Assembly (NCBI RefSeq): GCF_000346465.2
Contig: NC_034015.1
Span: 18,901,245 to 18,965,244, forward strand
DNA length: 64,000 bases
Reading direction: 5' to 3'
Source of the DNA: Prunus persica
Lineage: Eukaryota > Streptophyta > Magnoliopsida > Rosales > Rosaceae
The notes below the pieces were generated by a model. That model made no database searches. It was not told the DNA's origin and saw only the letters and a program-made list of their open reading frames with translations. Of this stretch, positions 14,501-27,116 are shown piece by piece. Numbering within the stretch: the stretch's first letter is position 1; every line of letters starts with the position of its first letter. The position numbers were made by a program, and so were the translations under genes.

Positions 14501-17500
14501 TATTAGCCATTCTGGATGATAAACAAGAATGCATCAAGCACAAACTGTTACCCTTTCAATCAGATCCAACACATCTTGGTTATCAACAAACTCAATGTAG
14601 CTCCAATTGATTTCTTCTTTTGTATATTCTTCTTGCTCCATCTTGAAGACATGCTGCAACATGCAATTACCAAAAGATTTTGATTAAGACTGAACCTAAT
14701 TATTATGAAAATTGGACGTGAGAACTATGCCAAAATTCTCCAACCTGATTGAAATGTTGTTGCAACTTCTCATTAGTAAAATTGATACAGAACTGCTCAA
14801 AACTATTCAAAAGGAAATTTGTCAGCTGCAAGACCAGAACTTACATCGTAAAAAATATCTAAAGTAAATAGTTTACCTGTTGAACTTAAAGCTTTCAAAC
14901 CCATAAATATCAAGAACTCCGATCAATGACTTTGAGTTTGGATCTTGACCAATTGAGATGTTAATTTTCTCCACAAGCCTGTATGCATTAAAGAAAATTA
15001 ATGTAAGAATAAAAAACAGTGGTTAGACACATATGTTCTTGATACTAGATATCACAACAGCATGGCTGAAAACACATGGACACAACAAACAAGTAGAAAC
15101 AGAAGCATTGTTAGGAAGTCACATTACCAGTCAAACAAACGGGAATAAATAGTTTTCGCTAGGGCATCTCTGCTAGCCAATGCAGAAACAGGGTCAAGAG
15201 TCCTTGTGATGATCTCTTCCGGTGTTACCATTACACGCTTAATGAGAGCTTCTTCCAAGCTCTTAGGATCACACCTACAATAAAGAATAATTGAAGAATG
15301 TGGCATTAACAAACAAGCATTAATATAAGATTGGAAATGTATCTGATTCTGGAAACGTTAAAAGAAGCATACTTAAGCAACTCAGCTGTCGTACTAAGAT
15401 GGAATCTAGACTTCTCATCCTTTATGACAGAAGAGTCAACATCCTCTCCTTTCGCAAATTCAACATTCCCAAGATGCAGAATTGCAGCTACCACCATAAA
15501 AATTGCATCCTGGAAAAAAATTTATTATCAAACTGAATGTAACATCATACGCTATATCTTAACATGCACTTCTAGGAACACCGACCTGCTCTTCCTCACT
15601 GATTCCAACTACATCCATAGCCCTTCGGGTTGCAAGATATTCCTGGCCATCATCTATTCCATCCAACTCATAGCAACTGGATTGATTCAAGTAATGGAAT
15701 TGTTTAGGGTTTCCCAACTTAAACTTCTCTCTCTCCTGAAAATGTGTTAAGAAGTGCCAATAACTGTTAACTTACCATCACAGGTATAGAGCAGAATAAC
15801 ATATGATGGAGGTTGGGTGTGTGCAGACATTCAATGTCAAAAGTACAATATAAATACCTCGGGTGGTGAGGCACAAAGAAGGTAAAAGCAATGATAGTTT
15901 CTTTCAGGATCTGAGATTTGGCAAACACGAGACCTTTCAAGCAAATAAGTTCTTATAGCTGCCCCAGAGATCCTCCCATTCTTGTCGAATTGGATTTCAA
16001 CAAATTTACCAAAACGACTGCAATGTGTAAACAGAATAGACATTGAGAAAGTATAATAAACTCTCTGAAAAGTTACAAATGTACACCGAACTTCCTTGAC
16101 ATTAAATTTTGTATAATTTATGGATAATGATATATCAATATGGTGTAGGCTGACCAAAGCAGATTTTCCCAAACCAGAACAAAGCATCCAGTCACAATTT
16201 TTTTCCAATCTTGAGACAATCTGTTTCCTTTATCAACAACAGAATACACCTCCATACTACTGGATTGGATATATATTATGTTATTATTTTTCATTTCTTA
16301 TTGAACGTTTTGCATCATTCATTTGACAGTTAAGTGGATGATACGGGAACCAGACATTTTTACACTACAATCTCTTTGCCTTCAATGAAACCATGATTCT
16401 AACTTCTCAAGCCCTGGAATTACCAAATACTCACCTAGAGTTGTTGTTCCTGACAGTTTTGGCATTTCCAAATGCTTCAAGAACTGGATTGGACTGTGAA
16501 TAATCAACCAGAAAAACCATTCAGATAACAATTTTTATCCCATTTAAACATATAAACTATATTAAAGTTTCAAGATATTATTAAGGAACTGCAATCTTAA
16601 GACAGTGTGTAGTTTTATCATACTTCTAGAACTTGCTGTTCAACGGTCCGCCCTTCTACACCAGATCGACCTCCAAGGTATGCAAGATATCGCATAAGCA
16701 TCTTTGTCGTCTCTGTTTTACCAGCACCACTCTCTCCACTTACAAGAATTGAATTGCTCTTTCCTTCGTTGATCATAGCTCTGTTATATAAAACATTGAA
16801 TTATTAACAACATGACAGGAAGGAGGGGGTGGTGGGCGAATTGCCAATTATACACACACACACACATCTGACACCATAGATTTAAGTTACCTGTATGCAA
16901 CATCCGCAATTGCAAAAACATGAGGGCTTAACTCCCCGAATGCAGCTCCTTTATATTGTTCCATCATATGTACGTCATACAAATGTGGTAACCTTTGAAA
17001 TGGGTTTACTGCAATCAAAATATTTCCAGTGTACGTCTGGAAAGATATTACATAAGACTGTCAAAAAATTTCTTTTTCGACTCAAAAATTTCTTCGGCAC
17101 ATACAAACAGAGAGAACATTGTATCTTACATAGATTTCATTGAGTTCATATCTGGTTGCCAAATTGTGCAGAACTCCTGGTTCATGCAAATATGACAGCT
17201 TTGTCATGTCATCTACACCTCCAGGAGGAGCTTCAGTATCCTCGGGGAAAACTTTTGAGATATTTGTAACCACCTGCAACCAGATTTTCAGTTAGTGAAA
17301 ATTATAATAACTAGCATAAAGAATTTCAGAATTAGTTAAACATCAAACTTCCATTTTAAAATGAACATTAATGGAAAGCAATCAGATAACATCTTCATCA
17401 CATGAAAATTGATCACCAAGATAACCAATTTCATTTGATTGAAAAGCTTCTATTAACAAAAGTTTTTCCCATCAGAAAAATCAGAGACATACACAGTAAA

Positions 17501-19044
17501 TACATTAAGTATGGCTCACCGTTTTCCCATTTTGGGTATGCACATGAACTTCTTCACCACTAATTCGGAGAACTTCTCCACCAATCCATGCTTCTGCTGG
17601 ATCTTCAACCCAGACATGAGAACCTACTATAATGTTAACTGGTGGAGCCTGCAAACATAGATAAAATGAATACAAGAAACTATCACTGTCACGCAACGTA
17701 CAGGTTACTGTAGCTCAAGAAACTATCGTCCACAATGAGCATACAAATGTAAAAGAAAACATTAGTCAACGGGATCACACAAAATTATATCTCTCAAATT
17801 TTGGATGTTATGAAATGAAATGAAGTGTTTAAGTAACAACAACTAATCTTTATCATCATAAAATGAGGAACGATAGGAATTGAATTACGAGTGAGTACAT
17901 AATACATTATACTATAAACAGCACAGCAGTCAAAATTATTTCATTGAAAATTGCTCGAAAGTATCTTGAAACGAGTAGGTCTAAATCTGAATCTAACAAT
18001 GTACTCAATGGCTATACAATTCTTTAGAAGACAATGTCAGCAAAAGTTTATACTGGTGGCCTGAAAAAACATGAAGAGATGTAATAGGGCCTGAACATAA
18101 ATCTAACTACACAGCATGGTTGTGCTTCAGGCATACCATGATTGTGAAGCATTTTATAAAAAAATCAAATCAACAAAATGTTGACAGATTTCAAACCCAC
18201 AAGACCAAAAAGAAACTAAAACAAGAAATAAGACTACAACTAGAAACAGCCAACAATAAGTTTACAGCAACATTGCCCCCGATACCACTCTTAACATCTT
18301 CCACCTCCATTTCAATATTTGACTTAGTGTTGACTACGAAGCCACGCCCACGGAAACCACACCTGCTTCCAATAGCTCGATTTCTAATACATATTGAGAG
18401 GCCGTGAACAACTATTATGCATGAAAGTTTCCATGTCAATTAACATTCAGAATTAAAATTACTTCTAGCAAAGCAAAGCCTACCAAGTCCTTATTAATTG
18501 ACTAAAATGACCAACATTGCCTCATTACTTTCAAAAATTTCGATGCCACATCAATTATATGGAACCTTTTATTTTCGGTAAGAAAATTATTCCCTATCCG
18601 ATATCTACTTCACATATAACCTGAATACGCACTGAACACAATCAAACTATCCAGTAAAAGTTTATTGTTTACACCGCAATGCGTGGCTAACATCTGAATC
18701 CAATAAGAAGTTTTTCTTTTGGCCGTAATAACTACCTATTCATATTGATCCAATTCGACATTTTCAAATTGATTTTTCATCGGAAGCTATAATATTTGGC
18801 AACTCACAAATTAAACATTCTTAGCCTTCGCAATTGCAACATACTTTGAGCTACAAACTTCAAACCAGAAAATCAAATCCCAAGCTTTTAATAAGTACCT
18901 TCACAGTTTTATAATCCAAGACTAAATCCAAATAAAACTTTGCATAATCGGACTTAGCTCAGCTAAACCAATGAGTCAAAAAAATCAACTAAACAAACCA
19001 AACAAAGAAAACAATCATTTCCATATATTTCTTCAAGTTACCAT
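5551..19044 (-). CDS. XI-K: Class XI myosin heavy chain, XI-K (myosin-17) type
   Basis: An actin-based motor that drives organelle movement, cytoplasmic streaming and tip growth. The product is about 1.5 thousand residues over many exons. Order: an SH3-like N-terminus ([18 protein letters not shown]); a motor with P-loop GESGAGKT (16714-16737), [13 protein letters not shown] and [13 protein letters not shown] (about 14880-14920); then [12 protein letters not shown] and QLRCGG near the converter. IQ motifs follow (about 10860-12080), then a coiled coil (about 8760-10770), and the globular DIL tail with [27 protein letters not shown] and [14 protein letters not shown]. It ends in [11 protein letters not shown]. 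The tail [18 protein letters not shown] and linker phrases such as [20 protein letters not shown] fit XI-K better than other class XI paralogs. The start ATG (19042-19044) is the last codon before a 1.4-kb first intron (17649-19041); exon 2 is 17520-17648. About 0.5 kb of leader and promoter precede it. Internal exon borders are only partly resolved. Confidence 0.93.
8911..8930. repeat. (GA)10 microsatellite in a myosin intron
   Basis: Ten perfect GA units in an intron between coiled-coil exons of the myosin gene. A candidate polymorphic marker with no function implied. Confidence 0.9.
9800..9890 (+). mobile_element. tRNA-derived SINE-like head in a myosin intron
   Basis: Within the large intron at about 9420-10300 there is a tRNA-like pair of internal pol III promoter boxes: an A-box-like TTAGCCCAATGGTG (9807-9820) and a B-box-like GCTTTGATTCC (9867-9877), about 50 bp apart. 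The flanks are rich in repeated CTAG/GGCC-type words not found in neighbouring introns. It looks like a decayed SINE or tRNA-related insertion rather than a tRNA gene, because no cloverleaf with paired acceptor arms is evident. The call rests on the boxes alone. Confidence 0.4.
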
Positions 19045-20928
19045 ATAGATTGTACTGAGCGATCTCCTCCGCTATGTCATCCGATACAGGACCGAGTCAA
19101 AGAGGAACTGACTCGGCGAGTCAGATCGGAGCGAAACAGACTGGTAGCTTTGGAGTTTCAACGGCAATTTTGAGAAACGAATTTGAATTTCGAGCTGGAG
19201 AAGACGATAATAGGAAGAGAACAAAGCAGATGATGAAATTTTTTGGCCCTTTTCCGAAGCTTTTTCGAATTTTTTTTCTCTCTCTACGAAATTGGAGGTA
19301 TGGAAGCTTATATACGAAAAAGCAAACAGCTTTGAAAGCTTCTCTGTCTCTGTCTTTCTCTCTCTAAGTTTTTGAGTTAGCTTGTTGCTTGCTGCTGTGC
19401 GTTTCGGACAGTAGAAATTATTTTTTTCTGCTTTTATTTTACTGGTCTGGTCAAATGGGGTCCTTGGATTGGGAGAGAGAGAGTGAAATGTCTTCGCGAG
19501 CTCCACAAACATTGGCTTTCGGCTCAAAAAACCGACAGCACAGCATAAGAGCTATTTAAGCACAAAACAAATGAAAACCGATGTGCTTGGGCAGATACTT
19601 GTTTTTAATTACGGAATCACCCTTCCTCCTTTAGGAGGCAGTTTCTTTTGAACACCCATGTACACTATGACATCTGTTATAACTTATATATGCATATCGG
19701 AGATTCTAACGTGCACCTCATGTCGTCTACTAACCAGAAATATACAATAAAATAAGTGTTATTTGTTGTCTTCATAATATATTCAAAAATAATAAATCTC
19801 ATATATGCACTTTTAGTCATCTGCATTGAAATTACTGTAAGAAAGAGTATTTTTTCCGATGAAAAATAGTTTATTAATACATTGACAATATACTTATGAC
19901 TGGAATGTGTAGCGCAAATGCAACATAGTATAAGAAAATATAGCTAATCTATTGACGACATACTTATGGTTAGACCCTAGTTTGCTCTTTGATAAAGACG
20001 AAGGTTCAAGGTGAACTTTTTGAGATTGCTAAGTTACTATATGAATAACGTGGTATTTTATAATGTTTGTATATTCTTACTAAAAATTAATTAGATAATC
20101 TGAAAGAGTTCCAATTCATTTTGTGTTGTTGGAAATCATAATCACTATTTTGTCAATGTTAATGGCTTAACTAATTTGGAGAAGCCAATTTGAGCCACTA
20201 TATTCAACTATTGGCACATAACGTAAGGGACTTGTTAATCTTTATTCTTTGGATGGAAACCCAAGTTTTTCATAAAAAAATAATGGGCTGAATCATCAAT
20301 TCTATCAGGGTTAAGCTGGTAATTCTGTTCAAGCGAAAGGGTAATTTTGAACTAGCAGTTTCAAGTAATTTCCGACCAAACTATTATCAGAAACAGATTT
20401 TTTACGTTTTTACGACATGACAATCTGATATCCACGTACCATTCGCTGGCGCCTGAATTTTGTATAGCTATATATTTGGGATCGAGAAAATTTCCCGTAT
20501 AAACACTCACACCGAGCCTGTATGTTATTATTGATCAAAACCAAATTATAAATTAGGAGCAATGATAACTACACGATCCATGTAGCTTATAAATCTGGAT
20601 CATATTTCATGTGGGTGGGTCCAAATCTATGGTATTTTTTTTTTTTTCTTTTTCTAATCGTCAAATGAAAAATGATGAAATAGAAGCACTTGGCTTGGGC
20701 CTCTCTAAATTGTTTGATCATCAACACATGACATAGCTTGCTGCTTGCTTGAGCTTTTTAATTAGAGCACAAGATCCATGTAGCTTACTCGGGGGTCTTC
20801 CTCTCATGATGATCTTCCCCTCCTTCTTTCTCCAATGTTGTTATTGTTCACTTGAATTCATAAACGCGACTTTCATGGGTGTTGGTGCCATCTACTTCTC
20901 ACATGAACATTTTGTCAAATAAATAGGT
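19045..20928. other. Leader, promoter and upstream spacer of the myosin gene
   Basis: The first about 0.5 kb is the likely 5' UTR and core promoter of the minus-strand myosin gene, with GA-rich tracts on the sense strand (about 19340-19367 and 19470-19485). Farther upstream is AT-rich spacer with no coding signal, ending at the copia remnant. Confidence 0.5.
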
Positions 20929-21521
20929 TTTTTGTATTAAACGCAATTCTGATGGGTCGATTCAACATTACAAAGCCCGTTTGGTGGTTAATGGGTTTCA
21001 TCAGCAAGAGGGCTTGCACTATGATGAAACTTTTAGCCCTGTAGTCAATCACTCTACCATTTGCCTTATCTTGGCCTTATTTGTCCAGTTTAATTGGGAT
21101 GTGTGTAAGTTAGATGTTCAGAATGCCTTTCTTCATGGGTATCTCTCCAAAGATGTGTTTATGAAGTAGCCCACTGGTTTTGTGGACCCCCCCCAATCTC
21201 CTCATCATGTCTGCCAGTTAAAACGTTCTCTTTATGGGCTTAAGCAAGCAGGCTTCCCTCCCCTGGTTTCACTGTTTTTCTATCCACTTGGAGCATTTGG
21301 GCTTTACTGCTTCTATTGTGGACCCCTCTTTATTTATTTGTCTTGATGGCCCAGTTCGTCTTTATTTATTAATCTATATTGACGATATTCTTATTACAGG
21401 CAATTACCCTGGTCGTATTACTCGCCTCATTACGGACTTGGGTCGCTTATTCTCCATGAAGGACTTGGGCCTTGTTCATTATTTTTTGGGTATGGAGGTC
21501 GCTTGTGATTTCAATTGTTGA
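20929..21521 (+). pseudogene. Broken Ty1/copia reverse transcriptase (RVT_2) fragment
   Basis: Translation shows copia-type reverse-transcriptase blocks in order: KARLVVNGFHQQEGLHYDET, then LDVQNAFLHGYL, then SLYGLKQA, then the active-site YIDD (21375-21386) and the block after it. An in-frame TAG at 21168-21170 stands where copia elements have a Gln or similar residue, and the frame shifts near 21240-21260 after the SLYGLKQA block. Gag, protease, integrase and RNase H are absent, so this is an internal fragment that is not functional. Identification is from conserved family motifs. Confidence 0.85.
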
Positions 21522-21620
21522 TAATCTTGGGGCTTGTTCTTGCATGGCCCATTAATGAATTGGGTTTATATACGTATTTTGTTTCTTTGGGTGGGTTGAT
21601 CGCCCACCCATCACACTAAG

Positions 21621-21700
21621 TTGGGGGAGTTGGAAGACTAATCCGAACTTGAATGTCAGGCGTTTGGCCAACTGACTCACGTCTCTTTCAACTCCATATA
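21621..21700 (+). mobile_element. Putative polypurine tract and start of copia 3' LTR
   Basis: A purine run TTGGGGGAG (21621-21629) is followed directly by TTGGAAGACTAATCC, the usual arrangement of a copia polypurine tract and the first bases of a 3' LTR. It lies only about 100 bp downstream of the broken reverse transcriptase, implying deletion of RNase H and flanking sequence. The right end of the LTR could not be recognised, so the extent is a guess. Confidence 0.4.
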
Positions 21701-23988
21701 TTCAATATTATTTAAATTAGGGTTTGTCATCTTGCTGGGCTAGGCTGGATTGAGATTTGATAGGGATTGGTCCAAGCTCGCCTATAAGGCCGAGTCTAAG
21801 TGGGTTTTTTGGGCTGGGCCATTTATGGACCGTCTATTTTTTAGACTGCTTGTTTTATTTCAATTCCAAATATTTAAATAAATGGAATAATATAAATTTT
21901 TATTTTAGTACTCCCATTTGGATTCAATTAAAAATACTAAAAAATCAAATTCCCAACAAATTAAAATATAAAAATTCAATTTTTGTATAAGATACAATTT
22001 ATACCAATATTGATATCGAGTCAATGTATACTTTACACTAAAATCTCATAAAATTATGTTTGCTTATTTAAGATGTAAGGAATATAAACCGCCAAAAATA
22101 TCTTTGAAAACATTAATATTTCAAAAGTTCATTTTTCATACTTAGTCAAATTTTAAGAGAAAACAATTTTTCAAATAGATGTGTACTAATCTATATTATT
22201 ATGCATCAAATTTTGACTACATATCATATTTGAAAAACTGCTTTCTCAACATTAGGTTAAGGTTTCATGTGTCCATGGCCGAAATGGTACCCCTAAACCT
22301 ACGTATTCATTTCATGTCATGGTTCGTACTCAACTACTTTGGACCACCTTACAGCAAAACTTGTGTTTGTCCATTCATGTGTATTTAGGCTGCTTGATTG
22401 GTGAACATTGGGGCCTTCCAGATCAATTAAATTGCCAAAAAGGATTCACTGATGATGGTAGCTAGGAAAGGATAAAATGGTGTCTTACTTTTTGGTCCCC
22501 AATGCACTTTGGCTAAAATTATATATCGAAAAAGTTTTTGTTGCTTGAATTTTTGCTTCTTGATCTAATGATTTCATCGGCAAGCGTAACTTCAAATGCG
22601 TATTGGAAAGTCCTCGGACTTTGCCCAGCAAGCCTTGTTTTGTATACATTTCTTGAATCAAAGCTTTTAGTAAATTGCAATCATACTACTTGTACTCTGT
22701 TTGTTCAAATAACTTCACTTTTATCTTAAACTAGAACCCAATTCAAGCAATACAATTTGGGCAGGTTGGAAGGTAAACCAACTCTAGTTCATCTTTTACA
22801 ATTATTCGAGTGCGCAATTGGTTTCGAATTTCGGTTTCATGGGTTGAGTTTAGGGTTTATGGTTTAGTAAGCTTAAACTCCATTTCACATAAAGCAATGA
22901 TGTCAACTAAAGCTTCATAGTTTGGAGAATAATTATCCTATCTTTACCTGATGTAGAACAGATGGCAGATTTTATCGCGATTGAGCTAGAAAAAGGACGT
23001 AGTGGGAATATGCAGATTTGTCGTCCAAGCTCCGATTAGGACGCAAAATACCATTTCGGAAAGGGAACGACGCCACGAGTGTAACTCACAGCTTTGCTGT
23101 GACATAAGATGGATTTTGGCATTCTGAGGTCGTTTGGCCTTCCAAAACTGCAGTTAAAGTTTGGTAGTTAATTTTTCAATAAATTCTGTTTTGGACAGTT
23201 TAGGAGTTACTCTATTAAGACTCCAAATTAATCCTGTTTTTTCAGTTTTATGTAATAACTCCCCTAGTAGTTGAAGGGTTGAGGGTTGTTGAGAATTGTG
23301 TATTTAGACAGATTTGTCTAACGTTTCTGGCAACTCAGTTTTTAATAACATTATTCCAAGAGAGCTTCTCTTAATTTTCTGGTGGAATCCAGTTCTTATT
23401 GTTACTCAAGGTTTCACTTGAATCCCTTTGTTACTTGTGCTGCGTCATTACCACTTGTAGTAGCATAGGCAGCAAAGAAGATTGCATACAAAAGCAAAAT
23501 CAGGCAAATCCTGGAAACTCTACGCATATTATATTTGTACGTACATCAATACAAACCAAGGGCAAGGGCTCTAAGTGGTGAACAAAAAACACAGTTAGAG
23601 CCCAACCCAACCCAATCCATACATGAAATCCAGCACTCAGCAGCATACTTCCACAAGGAGCTCCAAGATGTGAGGAAAAAATAAAGCCACACTCAGAACC
23701 CATTGCCTGTGTAAAAATTTATAATATGTAGATACTACCTATATTGCTCTGCTATAATACACACTGATATCATCAAACAATTCAAACCCAGAAATCCAAA
23801 TTCACGTCTCTCTCTCTCTGCAAATGGTGCTCCAAAAGATGAACAAAAAAACACAGTCAGAGCCATTTGCCGCCTTCTATATCATCAATCTGTAAAAAAT
23901 TGACTGTAAATGTGTGTGCATTACCTTCCCAAAACTATCAAGTAATTAATCAAACCAGTAGAAAATGGTAAAGAAAACCAGAAGATTA
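21701..23988. other. AT-rich spacer, no gene seen
   Basis: Non-coding DNA between the copia remnant and the DUF761 gene. The first part may still be LTR. From about 23400 it may include the 3' UTR of the minus-strand gene ending at 23989. No structured RNA or coding segment was recognised. Confidence 0.5.
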
Positions 23989-25803
23989 TTAGGCCATCTT
24001 CTTTTTCTCCCTCATCGAGTTCATCTTCTCAAGCCTCCACTCATCTCTCAGCCTAGCGATGAAGTTATCAGCTTTCGTATTAACATCTGGGCTGGGACAG
24101 AACACTGACGGCCCACCACCACCACCACCACCACCATCTCTACCGTCCATTACGTTGACTCTACTATGTGACTCTGACTGTGACTTTGACTCCGACTCTT
24201 CTTCCTTACCTGGCGTTGCATCAACGTCCTCCAATTCAGGAGATCCACAACGGGAGCTCTGTGCGCTCTGTATCTTAACAAAGTCCCCTCGCACACAAAA
24301 CCTCAGCTCTGGCATTTTAAACGGCGGTAGAGGCGGCGCCCCAGGAATTAACGGGCTCTGGCAGCCGCTGTTCACATTCTCCTCGGATAAATAACTGTTC
24401 GTCTTCGTGGGCAATGGCGGCCTGCCACTGGAGGCAGAAGCACTCCGTGGCGAAGGTGTTTGCGGTGGTTTTGGCGGCGGAGTTGGTGGCGCCGCCGGGA
24501 AAATAGCACTCCAACTCTTTTGTTTTCGCAACGTGGATCGTGAGTGTGGGGGTGAGCTGGTGGATTCGAGACGGATGAACTTTTTTGGCTTTGCTCATTC
24601 CCTTTTTGAACAGATTGNNNNNNNNNNNNNNNNNNNNNNNNNNNNNNNNNNNNNNNNNNNNNNNNNNNNNNNNNNNNNNNNNNNNNNNNNNNNNNNNNNN
24701 NNNNNNNNNNNNNNNNNGCGAGTGCGCGAGAGCTGCGACCGTGGTCTTGTGTAATAATACTCTCCTTCTCCTCCTCCTTCTCGTACTTGTTGTTCTGGCG
24801 GAGAGTGGGTGGCAGTATCGTAAATGTCTCTGGTACTGGGGGGCTTCTGCTTCTTCTTCCTCTTTCTCTGGTTGGACAGAACCGAAGCCCAAACCATAGC
24901 TATCTCCTTCTTCACGTTAGTCTTTCTACGTTTATGCTCCGGCCGAATCCGCATTGGCGATGGCGACGCTGCAGGACGTGGCGGAGGAGGAGGCGGCGGC
25001 GTTGGTGGCGGAGATCGAACCTGCTCGAATTGTTGAGCCTCATTAACAATAACACTGTTAGTGTTGGGTACTTTCTCCTTATGATCTCTACGTCTAACGG
25101 TCTCATACGCCCTTCTCGGATTTTGATGACGCAGCGGAGGAGGCGGTGGAGGTGGCGGCGCAGGCGACTGGGGCGGCGGAGGAGGAGAAGAGCGAAGTAC
25201 GAAAGTGTCCACCGGAATCTCCTTAATTACATCCGAGTACTCACGGGAGCGGCTTTGGCGCGAAATTGGCGGCGGAGTACGATGATAAGTAGTGTTGTTG
25301 ATTTCGAAGTCATCGAAGAAGCGAAACTGAGACTTGCTGTGATCTCCAGATTCCCATGAGGACTGTTGGCCGAGCTGCCTCAGATCTGGGTAGGAGCTGC
25401 TGCTCCTCCGCAACCGGCCACCTCTGGTTTCCGGTGGCCTCTCTGAAAATCCAAACCATTGTTGTGGAAGCAAGACTTCGGCTTCTGATGTGTTTGTTGT
25501 GTTGTTCGCGGCAATACTATTATTTAACGGGTCAGAAGCATTTTGGATAGGATCCTCCTCGGCGGGTGATCCGTCGTCGTTTCGCTTGGCGAAGATCCCG
25601 CAGAGAATCGCAAAGACGACGAGGAGAACGTTGAGGGAGTCCCAGCTTTTCTTGACGGAAATTGTGGGTCGGAGGATTTGAGAGGTGAGGGACAGAAATG
25701 GAGGGATGGTGCAGAAGAGGAAGAGGAAGGTGATGATGGGCAGCAGTATGATAAGCACCGGCGGACTGAGAAGCGGGGACGATGACGGATGGCGGCGAGG
25801 CAT
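23989..25803 (-). CDS. Proline-rich DUF4408/DUF761 membrane protein (interrupted by gap)
   Basis: Role unknown; members are often annotated as hydroxyproline-rich or cotton-fibre-expressed-like proteins. The N-terminus has two hydrophobic segments, including [20 protein letters not shown] and [20 protein letters not shown], the DUF4408 signature. A long low-complexity middle follows with several Pro-runs (for example about 25130-25190), Ser/Arg-rich patches and basic clusters. The C-terminus [20 protein letters not shown] is the DUF761 motif. The 100-N gap (24618-24717) falls in the middle. Just 3' of the gap the expected NLFKKG motif reads in one frame, while the Pro-rich and DUF761 part reads in another, with a stop (24595-24597) in the latter frame. 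An A6 run near 24580 is the likely site of an indel. The gene probably has one exon and may be intact in the organism, with the break due to low-quality gap-edge sequence; true mutation is possible. Confidence 0.75.
24618..24717. other. Assembly gap of exactly 100 N
   Basis: A run of 100 undetermined bases, the conventional placeholder for a gap of unknown size, inside the proline-rich coding region. Repetitive proline codons on both sides probably defeated assembly. The reading frame across the gap cannot be inferred. Confidence 0.99.
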
Positions 25804-27092
25804 GGAGGTTGCAGCGGTGGCGGGGATAGTGAGTTGGGGACCAAGTAGGTGGGTGGTGGTGGTTTTGGTGGGTCTTTTAGGCTTTGTTTACTTGCATTGC
25901 AAAGCTTTTGATGAGTTGGGTTTTTTTTTTTGAGCCTTTTGGTTGTGGAGATAGAGTATAAAAAATAAAACAAAAACACTTGGGAAGCAAATAGCCTTTA
26001 GCAGACAGAGATACTATTACACTTGAAAAATTGAAATCAAATAATGATGCACGTTTCACAATTGTTAATCAAAAACCTTTTGATTGTCTTTTTGATAATT
26101 AAACATGTATTAGGGAGGAAATTGTTATTTTCAATCGAATAAGAGTAATACGTGTCAATCTCTACTACAAATTAGGTAGATTGAAGATACGGACATGACA
26201 TATTACGAATTTTTTTTTAGCATATACAAATTACGTGTTGATGTAGGTAAATGATAAGAGATCGATGAAGATATACATCAAGGGGAAGGAAGGAAAATTA
26301 TACATGTGAATCATGAGGATATGCTATAACTTATGATTTATGAAAAAAAAAAAAAAAAAAAAAAAGGAATCATGCATTACACATACGTTAAGCTGTTTTG
26401 GTAATGTGTATCACTCAACAAAGAGTTGGTGCTAACAACCAATAATATACCGACAAATTATAAACTCTTTTAAAACCTTCAAGTATGAATCTTTTATCCA
26501 AAAATTCTGCCAATCCATCAAACTAAGAAGAAGAGGATGAAATTGAAGTATTTCTAAGGCAAGCAAAAGCAAGTTGTGCAGGTAGAGCCATGCACGTGTA
26601 GCCCATACGACACAGAAGCACAGGACACTCGTAGTACTCAAGCATCTTCTTCTTCGCTTTGTTTGAATGATTGGAGCGTGGCTGCAATCATTGAAAATTA
26701 TATCCTTTTATGAGACACTCTGTCAAAAGACCGACCTCCTCCTCCCCTCTGTTCTTTTCCTAATGCTTTTTACAATCTACTGTTCTGTTAAAGCACGAAT
26801 GTGTATTAAGCTGCTTTTTATGAGAGCGTTGTGCTACCAATTTTCTGCATTTTTCTATTTTGTTTTTCTCAAACTGTGTTGGTTTCAGACTGTAAGTAAA
26901 TGAAGCGCCAGTTTTTTAGTGGAAAAATTGACTTGGAAAAGCTGCCAAGCGTGACAACTAATAGCATACGTACTTAAAAAAATCACAGCAGGAGCTGAAG
27001 AGCACTAAGCGATTGTGGGAAAAGCTATAATTTGAATCCTAGTGCTTTAGCTTATATCCTTGACCCACGCATGTCCTTTTGCACATTTCAAA

Positions 27093-27116
27093 GGAGAGAG
27101 AGAGAGAGAGAGAGAG
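27093..27116. repeat. (GA)n microsatellite
   Basis: About twelve GA units in the spacer, roughly 1 kb upstream of the LYAR-like start codon. Clean enough to serve as a marker. Confidence 0.9.

Noticed and set aside
18120..18439. Overlapping reading frames in the first myosin intron
   Set aside because: They lie inside the intron between the start codon and exon 2 and show no conserved motif.
24059..25359. Plus-strand reading frames with Pro/Arg/Gly runs opposite the DUF761 gene
   Set aside because: They are mirror images of proline codons on the minus strand, which carries the recognised DUF4408 and DUF761 motifs.
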